Shown here: positions 10,384 through 21,133 of the stretch, in pieces
How positions within the stretch are numbered: the stretch's first letter is position 1
How the letters are laid out: every line of letters begins with the position of its first letter
Assembly: GCA_963682055.1 (NCBI GenBank)
Contig: OY821746.1
Coordinates: 7,289,992 to 7,353,991 of the forward strand
Reading direction: 5' to 3'
DNA length: 64,000 bases
DNA from: Primula veris
Taxonomy: Eukaryota; Streptophyta; Magnoliopsida; Ericales; Primulaceae
Notes under the pieces: model-generated
What the model was told of the DNA's origin: nothing
Database searches by the model: none
Seen by the model: the letters and a program-made list of their open reading frames with translations, nothing else
Position numbers and translations under genes: made by a program

Positions 10384-11000
10384 TATATTTTTTAGTAAGG
10401 AAACAAATCACTAGGCCATAAATTACTATTGATTAGAGAAAATAAATAAATTATATATATATTTAATATTTTCCCAAACGAGGCTTTACAAATATACGTT
10501 TTTTGGGGGGCTTTAGGCCCGTGTCTCTTGGGCCTAGTCCAAAATACGGCCCTGACTTAAATTACAAAAGTTATTCGCATAGTTAATATACTAGCGCAAT
10601 CTACCAATACAATACATGTGTGATCTATTATTAAACAAAATATATTCTTATGAACAAATCTATCCGAAAATAAATGTTCGTAAAGAGATAAAGTAATTTT
10701 GAGTTTCGATAGTAAAAAAATGGAAAGAGAAAGAATGGCAAATCTTGTATCTACTTCAATTAGCAAGGGGTAATTTTGAAAAAAAATGGTGAAACTAGTT
10801 AGGTTAAAATATTAAGGATCTTTTTTCACTTTGCATATATCAATAATTTTGACATTTTAAAAATACCAATTCTACTTTATAGAACATATATCCCCAAATT
10901 CCTATTAAACTGGAACAGATACACTATGGTATTATCTTCCCGAATATGAAAAATAGCATCATATCGTGATGGTATATTAGATTAGTACTAACTATTAAAA
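10384..11000. other. AT-rich intergenic, no gene seen
   Basis: No coding frame with family resemblance and no repeat structure recognised. Confidence 0.45.
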
Positions 11001-12682
11001 GCATATACACTAGTATTGTTATATCTATTGTTAACTAAAATAGTTAGTTAATAATACATTTTTTTTTATCTCCATTAGTTATGTCAAATCATGTGTTATC
11101 TTTATAGAGTTTAATAATTGATTTTGATTATAAGTGTGATTATGATTTAATGATTTTACAATTTGATGATATAATGTTCGATCTTTTTCAAAAAGAGAAA
11201 ATGTATATTTCACGACTTAAAATGATAGAGCACTCAATAATGAAGCCAACAATTCAAACGGAAGTTGATTCGGAATCCGAACGAGCAAATTATGAGTGTT
11301 TCAAAAAGTATAAAACATAAGTACAGAAATCTCGAAACATAAGTACAGAAATCTCGATCGATCGAGATAAAGTCCGATCGATCGAAAATGGTCCAAAAAG
11401 TTACAGTTCGTTTCGCCCCATCAAGATACATGTCGATCGATCGAAAAATACAAGTAACAAATTTTTCCAGAGATCTCGATCGATCGAGATTCAGTCCGAT
11501 CGATCGAGATTTAGTCAGTTTCAAAAAAGTTGTTTTTTTTCTTTTTCGAAAACAAGTTTTTACCCATTGAATAAAAGCCACAACAACTCTCAACGGTCAT
11601 TTATGCATCAATGGACATTTTTGTTCTACAAAACACTCCAAATCACTCTCTAAAATACACCAATGATCATCCTTTAATCTCTCTCTATTTAAAACACAAA
11701 AACTTCCATTGTTGAACAAAAAAAAGCTCGAAAAGAGGGAAATTGAGGAAAAAGCGATTCAAGTTCAAATTAAGATCAAATATCGTCACATCTCATAAAT
11801 TAGCTTATTTAGAACCAATCAAATTGTCAGTGGTGTTTTATTTTCTATAAATTTGTAAATAGCAGATTATAAGCTCATTTGTGAGTGAGTATTTGAGGAG
11901 AAGATTTTAAGCCAAATTGTTGATTAAAAATTTTAGGTTAAACACTTGGGTACTCATAGATTGAGGGAGAGTCGTTGACTCGTATACGTGTTCGCTTGCA
12001 CTTGTATCAAGAGTAGGAATCTCGGGTAGAGTGTGAGCAAATCGATTGATTAGTTTGGTAGGATTTGTAATCTTGGGAAGAATATCATAGTGAAATACTC
12101 GCTAGCATGAATAACGAGGAGATGACTAGGCGGGTTTGCCGAACCTCTATAAATCGTGGTGTCAACTTCTTTTCTTACTATTTACTTTTCGCAACTTATA
12201 TTATTTGTGATTGTGCGCATGTTTATTCATAGATTATCATCGCATATTTATTGTTGCAAATATATATTGAACTAGTTGGGTTGTTAGTTGCGATTAAATT
12301 TTAATTCCGCGAAAACGCTTAAAATCTTATTCACCCCCTCTAAGGTTTAGTCGCACGGGCCAACAGATGTTAAAAAATTTGTTAAATGTAACAATGTTTT
12401 TAATTTTGTTTATCGATGATGTGGCAAAATATTATTAATTAAAACGTGAACTCTATTTCAACTACCCCTATTTTAGTTATTATATTAGCGGGGGTCTACA
12501 AAATGACTAATTAATGCGATTTCAATTAATAATTATTTTTAATTAAAATTAGATAAGTTTGTTAAGTTAATACAATGTGAAGGTTAAATTTAATTTAGAT
12601 ATGTGTCATTTAACATGCAATTAAATAATGATGTGTCAAAGTTAATATTGTTAAAATTAACACAACTATTATGGATGATCTA
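11001..12682. mobile_element. MITE interrupted by a solo LTR
   Basis: The two halves, 11001-11109 and 12366-12682, together match (reverse-complemented) the MITE at 42915-43318. The left half carries CTATTGTTAACTAAAATAG and TTATCTTTATAG; the right half resumes with GATGTTAAAAAA and ends in AACACAACTATT. The solo LTR sits exactly between GTTATCTTTATAG and ATGTTAAAAA, adjacent in the uninterrupted copy. The MITE is non-coding, and its transposase source is unknown. Confidence 0.75.
11110..12365 (+). mobile_element. Solo copia LTR (relative of the 25256-30789 element)
   Basis: Shares with the LTRs at 25256 and 29311 the start region (TAATAATTGATTTTGATTATAAG), a cluster of CGATCG palindromes, GAGGGGGAGTCG-like text, GTTTGCCGAACCTCTATAAATC and the 3' end TTATTCACCCCCTCTAAGG...GGGCCAACA. 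It is shorter (1256 against 1479 bases), lacks the internal U3 duplication and the first 14 or so bases, and is clearly diverged. No internal region is present, so it is a solo LTR left by recombination between LTRs. Confidence 0.85.
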
Positions 12683-12694
12683 AGTACTAACTAT

Positions 12695-13313
12695 TAGAGG
12701 TGACAATTTTGACTGAAATCCGAAAACCAACACTAAACTGATCAAAAACCAAAAATCAAAAATCGATTTATTACCGAAGTTAGTTATACACCGAACCGAA
12801 GCTGATTGTTAGGGTTAGGGTTTTGTTTTTAAAATCATAATCGTGTATCCGAACCGAAAAACTGTAACTGCACAAAACCGTTAGACCCGAAAAACATATA
12901 ATATAATAGTATATTAGTATTATATATAGAACTATTTCTAACAAATTAACAATATAGTGCCCATATCCATTCTTCAAGATTTAGATATTAAAAAAACTAT
13001 AAAATTCTCATTAAACGCAAAAAAGGAAAAAAACAATAAAGTGTCCCTAAACATATTTTCAACTTAAAGTTCAAAGTAAAATATTTTGAAACATTAAAGA
13101 ATAACTTTTTTAGAAAATCTTATAAGTCGGTCAAAACCGACCGAATCGAAAACCGAAACCGAAGGCACGTCCAAATATATGGGTATGGTTTGGTTCTTCT
13201 ATAAAAAAAATCATAAAAAAAATCGACCAAGCCTAACCGATTTTTTTTTAAAACCGATCAAAAACCGAAAGTTTTGGTCTTGGTAGGATGAGTGATCAAA
13301 ATTGCCAGCACTA
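12695..13313. mobile_element. Possible hAT-like non-autonomous element
   Basis: Begins TAGAGGTGACAATTTTGA and ends with the reverse complement of TAGTGCTGGCAATTTTGA, an imperfect 18-base terminal inverted repeat. The interior is full of ACCGAAA/AAACCGA strings and has no coding potential. A GTGGCAATTTTG-type terminus is common in plant hAT-derived repeats. An 8-base target duplication is not evident. Confidence 0.4.
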
Positions 13314-13425
13314 GTGACCATTAACATGTAAATAAAAAATAAAAACTGAAAAACTCAATTGAAAAAAAAACCAAACCTCAAAGGGTGACTTTGTAATTTT
13401 TGTTTCTATTTTATTTACTAGGGTT

Positions 13426-13433
13426 TATAAATA
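13426..13433 (+). promoter_or_regulatory. TATA box of PNO1
   Basis: TATAAATA, followed 15-60 bases downstream by a CT-rich leader (CTCTCTGTCTCTCTC) typical of plant 5'UTRs, and then by a splice donor at 13493. Confidence 0.6.
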
Positions 13434-13454
13434 TACAGTGTAGCCGCTCTCTGT

Positions 13455-13492
13455 CTCTCTCTCTCTCCCCTTCGCAGCCCAGCTTCTGAGAG
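13455..13492 (+). other. Proposed 5'UTR exon of PNO1
   Basis: A CT-rich leader ending CTTCTGAGAG followed by GTAATC, a good donor. The matching acceptor (TTTTTCCAG, 16857) lies 64 bases before the PNO1 ATG. The upstream boundary is estimated from the TATA box. That this leader joins the PNO1 coding exon is inference from position and orientation. Confidence 0.45.
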
Positions 13493-13499
13493 GTAATCT

Positions 13500-13501
<2 letters not shown>

Positions 13502-13549
<48 letters not shown>
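13502..13549. repeat. (TA)n microsatellite
   Basis: About 24 uninterrupted TA dinucleotides just inside the proposed 5'UTR intron of PNO1. Confidence 0.95.
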
Positions 13550-13552
<3 letters not shown>

Positions 13553-13559
13553 CTTTATG

Positions 13560-14615
13560 ACTTTCTTTTGAGGTTTGTGGTTATTTATATATCCATTTTT
13601 TTTCAATTTTGTATGTGAAAAAACAAGGTTACAATCTAATTTTATTAGATGATGAAAATTCCAAAATAAGTTTATTATGCTGGCCCAAATTAGCTCTCAT
13701 TTGATTGTGAAGGATGTAATTATTAACCAAATGTGAACTATACATCTTTCAGAATTTATAACAGCTAGATTTTTCAGCTTTTTCCACCATGTTAATAAAA
13801 TTTTCATCTTTTAGCTTAAAAGCTGCTACCAAACGAGCCCTTAGCAAGTTGGGGCCTCGGGGTTGTTAAATTAGTCAGTGGGCCAGAGCCAATTTATATA
13901 AAAGATTTAAATCTGCATTTTTCTCAATTTTGTATGTTAAAAGACCAGGCTTACAATCTAATTGGATTAGATTATGAAATATTCAAGCTAAGTTTATTAC
14001 TATGTTAGTCAGAATTACCTCTTATTTGACTGTTAGTGATATACGAGTAACTAGTAACAAAATGTGAACCATACAGCTTTTGAGAATTAAAAACACCTAG
14101 CTTTTTCGGATTTTCTACTATGTTAATAAAGTTATTATCTTTTACCTTAAAAGGTACTACCAAACGAACCCTTAGCAATCATGGTGTCCGAGGGTTGTTA
14201 AGTTAGTAAATGGGTCAAACCCAATTAATATAAAAGATATTTTTATACATACATATATACATATCCGTTCTTTATGACTTTCTATTGTGGCGTGTGCTTA
14301 TTTATATCCCAATTTTGCATGTTAAAAGACTAGGCTTACAATCTAATTGGATAATGAAAATTCCAGGCTAAGTTTATTATTCTAGTCTGAATTATCTCTC
14401 ATTTGATTGTGAACGATATAATTAGTAACCAAATGTCAACTATACAGCTTTTAAGGATTTAAAATAGCTATTTTTTTTGGCTTTTCTACCATGTTAATAA
14501 AGTTTTCATTTTTTAGCTTAAAAGCTGTTACCAAACGAAGCCTTAGCAAGCTGGTATATGGACTTTGTTAAGTTAGTTAATGGGTCAGACCCAATTAATT
14601 AATATATATGATTTT
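13560..14615 (+). repeat. Three tandem copies of a roughly 340-bp unit
   Basis: Copies start near 13560, 13912 and 14265. Each carries, in order, CAATTTTG(T/C)ATGTTAAAA, TTACAATCTAATT, AAGTTTATTA, AATTA(G/C)CTCT, a TACCATGTTAATAAA-like string, CTACCAAACGA and a final GGGTCA(A/G)ACCCAATTAAT. The copies differ by many substitutions and small gaps, so the array is old. A fourth, more diverged copy lies at about 15780-16130. Confidence 0.85.
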
Positions 14616-14619
14616 TTTC

Positions 14620-16800
14620 TCATAGGATTGTCCTTGATATTTTATTTGCGATAATTTAACAGTGGGCTAATTTTGTAATCTATTTTTTGAACTGTTTCTC
14701 TATGAGAACATGATTGGTCACATGTGTTAAATTGTTTCGGTATGAGCATAACATGTGGGGTTGTGTTTCTAGTACTTGATAAAAAAAACTTGGATAATTT
14801 TGGCATATTTCGTCTTGTTTTATATAGTAAGTAGCATTCTGTTTGCTTATTATTTATTTACTGGAGAAAATGTTGGTGGTCTGAATACGGCTATTTTTAT
14901 CCACTATCATTAGGAAAATGGAACACTTTTTTTTAAGATAGGAAATTGGAACACCCTTTTTTTCTTGAAGTTACGTGGATACGCTTCTTTCTCACTTTCT
15001 TCCTCAGAGCTTATTCAACCCAAATGTAGAATTTATAGTGGAGAAAATTGATAGATTAGCGTTACTGCTTCGTTGCTAAAACATACAATATTAAATGGCA
15101 AGTGCCACATGGATGATTCGCTAAGTTATCTAGTTGCAAGGATGTATCATTCAGACTAACAACTGTTTTGTTAGGGTTTAACAGCCGCCTCAACAACCCT
15201 TCCTCTTTATATATACATCTCCTTATTGCGTTTTTTACTTATTTGAGTTTTTCTATAACAAAGTTTGTTTGTGTCGACGATTTGCTATTGGGGCGAACCA
15301 AAAATTGTGTTCGTAGATTCCAAGCAAAAGAAAATTGCCGTAAAAAAAGCCACGTGTCGGTAAAAAAGCGGTAGAGTCACCTATTACTCGGAGACTCCTG
15401 TATCGATACGTGTGCGACCTCATATCCTATTGCCTTGGAGAGCAGGGTTCCTGCCTTTACTCTTTGGGATTGGCCATGAGTTATACATTTTTTATTGACA
15501 TTCGATCATGTTTTTTTACCAAAAAAAAGAGACTAAATGTTGCTGCTAATCGTCTTAACCAAGTAAATGCACCTTAAACACCCAAAATTCTCACTCTTTT
15601 AATTCCTTAGTCTTATAGACCATGGATTATACGCTCAACTAGGAGTGTGTAAGATATATATTTAGTTTAGGAAGGTATGGGTCAACCTTAAGATTATAGC
15701 TTTAAGATATTCCTAGCGCAGTAATTTATGCCTAGTTCAGATTAAAATAAACTAACATGATTTTCTCTCTGTTTCTCTCAAATATTCCATTGAGGTGTGT
15801 GTTCCTTTCTATCTATACTTTTCCTGATTTTGGTTTTAAAACTATGTTTAGAATTCTTGATGGATATTGACATCCAATCGAAAATTGTCATCCATCATCA
15901 AATTTATTTATTTCTATTAATTGTATCGCTCTCTAGTGAGAAAATTGCATACTAAGCCAATTTATTTTATTGGCGATCAAACATGTAACGTCAATCTTAG
16001 AACTTTTCATAGCGGCTAGATTCTCTTACCATCATACCATGTCCAAGTATTCCATTTTTTAGCTTAACACCTACTAGAAGATGAACCCTTGTCAAACTGG
16101 TCATGGTTAAGTGTGTAAGTGGGTCTATTAATATGTTCTATATTGTTTCATTGTGTGCTGAACATGTGTGGTTCTGTTTTTCGGGATACCTGAAAATAAC
16201 CCATTTCATAGATAAATTTGTCCTAGTTCTTCACTTCTTTTTTTCTCTTACCAGCTTTCCTTTTTGCATCCTCATCTCACCTTGTCTATTGAAGAAAAAG
16301 TATGTGCTATATATACAGCTTATCAATTGTCAGGAGGAAAATAGAACATTATATTGAGATATTTCTTAAAATTGCATGGATACACTTTTCTGCCTCTCTT
16401 TTCCCCGGCCAATATTGGACTCAAACATAGACTTACTAGTGGAAGTTCATTGTTAAAGTTACATTGTTGCTAAGTTCATTGTTAGAATAGACGATACTAA
16501 GGGTCACACACTACATGGATGATCCACTGAGACCAGAGGTGTGACCATCAGACTCAAATTTGTAGCGAAATAGTTATTGGCTTACTTTTGTACCCCTTAG
16601 ATGTATAATTTGCATACTCAATCCATGGTGTATATGCACATTTCAATTGATCAGACTTTAAGATGGCTTAAGATATCTCAACCAAGATAATGGGTTCTCA
16701 GTTCCAATTTAAAACAAGAACTTGAGAGTGATTTCTCTCTAAAATATTGGAGCATATAGCTCTTGATTCATTTGGTTAGCTTTTCTTTTCTCTCTTTATT
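14620..16800 (+). repeat. Two diverged copies of a roughly 1-1.5 kb intronic unit
   Basis: The stretch 14640-15780 and the stretch 16120-16760 share ordered matches: GAGCATAACATGTGGGGTTG / GCTGAACATGTGTGGTTCTG; GGAAAATGGAACAC / GGAAAATAGAACATT; ACGTGGATACGCTT / GCATGGATACACTT; CACATGGATGATTCGCTAAG / CTACATGGATGATCCACTGA; then GATTTTCTCTCT-like text before a leader-like region. Combined with the 340-bp units, this shows the PNO1 5'UTR intron grew by successive segmental duplication. The local frames are non-coding. Confidence 0.7.
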
Positions 16801-16920
16801 CTAAAGCTTGTTTCTACCTTCATACTTTCTTTTCTTGCATATTTTCTTTTTCCAGAGTAAAGAAGCGGCTACACACATCGTCTTCTCTGCCAAAGTTAAT
16901 ATCTTGGAGGTGAGCCCACC

Positions 16921-17586
16921 ATGCAAACTAATGAAGGTGTCACGTCAATGGAGATCGAGAAGGATTCATCCGAAACAAAGCGCAGTTTACCATCAAAGCC
17001 AAACTTTCAACCGTTGAAGGCTCATGAGATATCTGAGGGTCGAGTGCAATTCCGTAAAATTTCTGTTCCTCCTCATCGCTATACGCCTCTGAAGAAAGTG
17101 TGGATGGAAATCTATACGCCAATATTCGAGCAGATGAAGATAGACATACGTATGAATCTCAAAGGTCGGAAGGTTGAGTTGAAAACTAGACAAGATACAC
17201 CTGATGTTAGCAATCTCCAAAAATGTGCTGATTTTGTTCATGCGTTCATGCTTGGATTTGATGTGATAGATGCTATTGCCCTCTTACGTATGGATGAGCT
17301 TTATGTCGAGTCTTTTGAGATAAAAGATGTGAAAACCCTTAGAGGCGAGCACCTTTCTCGTGCCATTGGTAGGTTATCTGGTAAAGGGGGTAAAACAAAG
17401 TTTGCTATCGAAAACTCTACAAAGACTCGAATTGTGATTGCAGACACTAAGATTCATGTATTGGGATCATTTGCGAATATTAAAATTGCGAGGAGCTCGT
17501 TATGTAGCCTTATTCTTGGATCTCCTGCTGGGAAGGTGTATTCGAAGCTTAGGTCAGTTACTGCCAGACTTGCAGAACGGTTTTGA
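16921..17586 (+). CDS. PNO1: RNA-binding protein PNO1 (Dim2/Rrp20), KH-type
   Basis: A complete single-exon CDS of 221 residues, close to the usual plant PNO1 length. PNO1 (yeast Dim2) is a nucleolar/cytoplasmic assembly factor of the small ribosomal subunit. It binds pre-18S rRNA near its 3' end and partners the endonuclease Nob1 and the dimethyltransferase Dim1. The first 45 residues are polar and variable. From RKISVPPHRYTPLKK the protein follows the family: WMEIYTPIFEQM, LKGRKVELKTR, FVHAFMLGFDVIDAIALLR. The KH region follows: FEIKDVKTLRGEHLSRAIGR, the GKGGKTKFAIEN loop that contacts RNA, and TRIVIADTKIHVLGSF. The C-terminus runs ARSSLCSLILGSPAGKVYSKLRSV. No frame damage is seen. The start is the first ATG after a good acceptor (TTTTTCCAG, 16857). 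A second GTGAGC donor-like string sits just before the ATG and might give an alternative leader. Confidence 0.95.
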   Translation: MQTNEGVTSMEIEKDSSETKRSLPSKPNFQPLKAHEISEGRVQFRKISVPPHRYTPLKKVWMEIYTPIFEQMKIDIRMNLKGRKVELKTRQDTPDVSNLQKCADFVHAFMLGFDVIDAIALLRMDELYVESFEIKDVKTLRGEHLSRAIGRLSGKGGKTKFAIENSTKTRIVIADTKIHVLGSFANIKIARSSLCSLILGSPAGKVYSKLRSVTARLAERF

Positions 17587-17929
17587 TCATATGTTTCGTT
17601 TTAAGTTTTGCTATTTATTTGGAGTTTAAAAGTTATAGTTTGTGGAATGTTGGAAGCTTGTAAACTCGCTGAGTATTGCTTGATCTTGCATTATTCTTGT
17701 TTGCGAGCTACAAATTTTGATTCTTGTATCAATTGCGTTGTGGTGGATTATGGCATGTAACTCTCTAGAAAATGATAATACACTCGGTAGTTTTGATAGC
17801 TCCCAGTGTCGGTGTATTTTTTCCCTTGCAAGTTAAATTATATTATTTGCAAACTTTTGAATGTTGTAGTCGCAACATTTCAAATGAAGATATGATATAT
17901 CATAGAAAATATTGCCTTTTAGATGAAAG
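17587..17929 (+). other. PNO1 3' flank
   Basis: Probable 3'UTR and terminator region of PNO1. T-rich, with AATGATAATA-type poly(A) context near 17770. No further gene was seen. Confidence 0.4.
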
Positions 17930-18780
17930 TGCTTAATTTTTGCAGGTCTTATTATTTCCGTCAGCGTAATGTTTGGTTTCCAATATTTTTAGCAATTGTC
18001 GTACTAGCAAGTATAGAACTTCAAATGAGATCAACCAATGTTTTTTCAAAGACTTGACCATGCTGCAAGTTGTGCATTTAAGCGCACGAACCATTCGTTT
18101 GATCTTGTTTTCAGTTCTGAGAAAAAAAACATTTTGTACTTGTTAAGTAATCAGAAAATTTGTACATAGAATCCACACACCCCTCGTAGTTTTAACTAGT
18201 TAATCATTGTCACATAATCAATACGGAGCAATGTTAATTTGTTTGTCTGTACATGTTAAGTTTAGCTTATCACGTTGCTATCAGTTAAACACACCTTATT
18301 TTTAACTAAGCATCTACCTAAATCTCAATTATGTATAATCAAATTGTTTATTTAAAAAAAATACAATTTTGTTTATAGAAAAAATTGGGAAAAATAATAA
18401 TCAAATGTCATCTTACTAGCTTAACCACTGGACAAATGTTACACTCCACTGTTACCTACCTAGAAGGCTGGAACATGCTCCCTCCGTCTCACTTTATAAG
18501 TTTTATACGGAACCATATGTAACTTTGATCGGCAAGTAACTTGTATCCAAATTGCGGAAATAATATTTTTTAAAATTCTATTGTTTCGACAATTTAGTTA
18601 CATGTTCAAAGCCGATCAAAGTTGTACGTGGTTTCATATAATATTTATAAAGTGGCACGGACGGATGGAGTAATAGAAATACGAAATGAATCAACTGAAG
18701 ACTTTGATATTCTTTTCCAATTATAAAAGAGAGAAGGTTAGCAAAACAAGAAATTTCCAATCAGTTTTGCATACTAAAGT
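17930..18780 (+). repeat. Duplicated block, copy 1
   Basis: Matches 33340-34230 in the same orientation. Shared strings include TTGGTTTC, CTGCAAGTTGTG, CGAACCA, AGTTTTAACTAGTT, AAACATCTACCTAAATCT-like text, TAAACCACT, and GAAATGAATCAACTGAAGA followed by TTTGATAT and CTTTTCCA. The copies differ by indels and substitutions. Copy 1 alone contains the MITE at 18478-18670. Confidence 0.85.
18478..18670. mobile_element. Stowaway-like MITE
   Basis: 193 bases beginning CTCCCTCCGTCTCACTTTAT and ending in the reverse complement of CTCCATCCGTCCGTGCCAC, the classic Stowaway (Tc1/mariner) terminus. The related block at 34110-34145 runs from GGAACATTAT straight into ATTACGAAATG, so it preserves the empty site and proves the insertion. 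TA-type target flanks fit on the right (TAATAG). Confidence 0.85.
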
Positions 18781-19257
18781 ATAGGGTAATTACCAGTTTA
18801 CCACCATTTTACGTTACAACTAAAGCAAGTGCACAAAAAAGATATAAAAATCTATCAGTTGGTAACTTGGTAGACTCCCTAGCTAATCAAATAAAAACTA
18901 AGAGCAGACTAAAAGGGTTCTTGCCACCCGCTATAAGATAAAGTAAAATTTTACCATGTATTTGGAACAAAAAGTTGTCAATCATAGCTTTTGAACCCTA
19001 CATGTAACAAAACAATACTGTCACATAAAGTTTAACGACTCTCTTACATGAAATCCTGGTTTGAAATCTAATTTCAACGTCACAAATTGCATACTTGAAT
19101 AGATAGTTCTTAGCTTGAGCTTAGATTGATTTTCTTCTAAATAAGATTTGTGTGCTGTGTGTGCTCATTTTTCCAAATCAAAGAAACAAGGGAATCAATA
19201 TGTTATCTAAATATCAAATATATTCTATTTGCACATGTAGAATATAAAGATGTGAAG
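18781..19257. other. Upstream region of the BTB pseudogene
   Basis: AT-rich. No N-terminal MATH-like exons could be recognised here. Confidence 0.4.
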
Positions 19258-20526
19258 ATGGCCTACGGAAGTCGTAGGTGGTTTGCTATGCTGGATATAA
19301 ATGCACACGATTCCGATTCAACTGCTCCAGTCACATTTGGCTTGGAATTTTTAGATTTGAAGTCCAAATCTGCAGAAGTGAGTATTTGATAACTAGTTTC
19401 ACGATCCAACATTAGCCTTTAATCTTGTAGGATCTTAGTTTTACTGCTAATAAACAAGAAGTATACACCCAATGTTTCCCTTTTCTTTTCTTTTTTTCAG
19501 TTGAACAAATCCCTAAAGAGGGGGTTTAGCCAAAACCCGAAATTGTATACTATAAAATTCATGCGTATTAAAAAGGGGATACTGGAAGGGGACAAAGAAC
19601 CAAAATCTCGGAATGTAAATGACGATACATAAAATTTGCGATAAAAAAGTGCATGAAATGGAATATCAAGTAAAAAGAAAAAATCTATGCTCCCATTGTT
19701 TCTTTTTTTAGGGTTCCATTTGCTTGTTCTAATCACTATTATTAGTACATAATATTTGATATAAGAGTTCAATGAAACACATAGTAAGGTCTTGTGTTTC
19801 CATACAACTAACTATGATTGTACATTCAATAAAAAGGAAGAAACAAAAAAAGACTATGCACTCAAAGTAGGTTTGGTTATCAATTCGAAAGTAATTGTTT
19901 ATGATATTATTTACATACATGATACTTATAGAGTAATTTTTTATCTGACATCCTATTATTTGTTTTATATAAAATACAGGATGGTAAAACTCATTCCATC
20001 TGAGATGAAGAAGAGTACTCTGAGAATATAGAGGATATCTGTCTAGACATTTTAGTCGATGCAATAGATGGAAGTGTCAAAACGAACCGATATATTCTTG
20101 CAAGTAATTCACCAGTTTTTAAAGCCATTTTCTCCGAAAACTGGAGCCAGACATCCACAGTGAATCTCGATGAAATGTCAATAGGAGCTTGCAAGGCTAT
20201 GCTCAATATGCTTGATAATAAAAAAGAAAAGTAGTGAATTACGTGCCTATAGCGTGGAACTTCTTACAGCAGCTGATAAATATGACATTGCGGTCCTCAA
20301 AGATGACTGTGAAGCTTGCTGGTGTGAAATTGTTGGTGCCAAGAATGTATTTAGTTTGCTTCAAATAGCTCGTGGGGGTAATCTGCTAAAACTTGAGAAG
20401 ACTTGTTTGTTTTATCTTGTGAAGATGGGTGTGATATATGGACTCGGAGAGGATCACAATACTTTCCTACGAGAGGCAGATCACGAACTTATTGTCTTAC
20501 TAACCAATGCATGTCTCGATGCGTAG
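19258..20526 (+). pseudogene. Broken BTB/POZ (At1g21780-like) copy
   Basis: The same two-exon design as the gene at 7000-8020. The first segment, 19258-19377, ends in TFGLEFLDLKSKSAE before GTGAGT. The second starts at 19980 after AATACAG with DGKTHSI. The codon equivalent to the tryptophan in SIWDDE is TGA (20001-20003), so translation stops 7 codons into the exon. Around 20205-20232 a small length change shifts the frame (two stops, TAGTGA, in the original frame). The downstream half is open again as an intact-looking BACK-like tail (ADKYDIAVLKDDCEA to LREADHELIVLLTNACLDA). A stretch corresponding to the residues between the start of BTB exon 2 and the ESIYTDV strand is also deleted. It is a relic of duplication, probably non-functional; a short product from the distal ATG cannot be excluded. 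Confidence 0.85.
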
Positions 20527-20919
20527 GGTGCGACAACAACGGATAAGGAAACAAATGTGAAAATCTTGAAAAAAGCTTAGCATAAAAGGTCACCTCTCAC
20601 CAAGGCTTTCATGCAGTTTTCTTTTTCATTGTTGGTTAAATATTATGAATGTGGTTTTGTTTTTAGTAAAAGGAGTGGAACACTATTTGTTTTATGGTCA
20701 ACTTGCTGACTATCGTTTCATTTTCTCCTAACTACTTTATCTGAGTTTATTTTATCTCTGCTAATTTGACTGAGTTCATTTTCACCTGTACTATTCTAGT
20801 TGTCTGTGTGACTTAATTAAGCTTTAAATGCAATTTATTTACCCTTTTTCTATCTTAGACTAGAATCCAGTATGGGTTTCCTTTAAAATTCTTTATATAT
20901 GTGGCAAAAATACCATTTT
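20527..20919 (+). other. Pseudogene 3' flank
   Basis: AT-rich. Ends in the target duplication ATTTT (20915-20919) of the copia element. Confidence 0.5.
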
Positions 20920-21133
20920 TGTTGTAGAATATTATTTGACTATTGGGCTTATATTTTATGGGCCCAAGTGGACTTATAACCCTACCCCTCTATCGGTTAG
21001 AAATTTTGTATTTTACATTCATTCATACACATTCTGATTAATAAAGTCTTCCTTATTGTTGTCTCTCATACATCTCTCTATATCTATACATATCTCTATA
21101 TATATCTATAACGAGCTAATATGTCACACAACA
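20920..21133 (+). repeat. 5' LTR of copia copy 1
   Basis: 214 bases, TGTTGTAGAAT to GTCACACAACA. It lacks the TATATAAAGAGGG segment present in the 3' LTR, where it reads CTATCGGTTAG instead. Confidence 0.9.
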
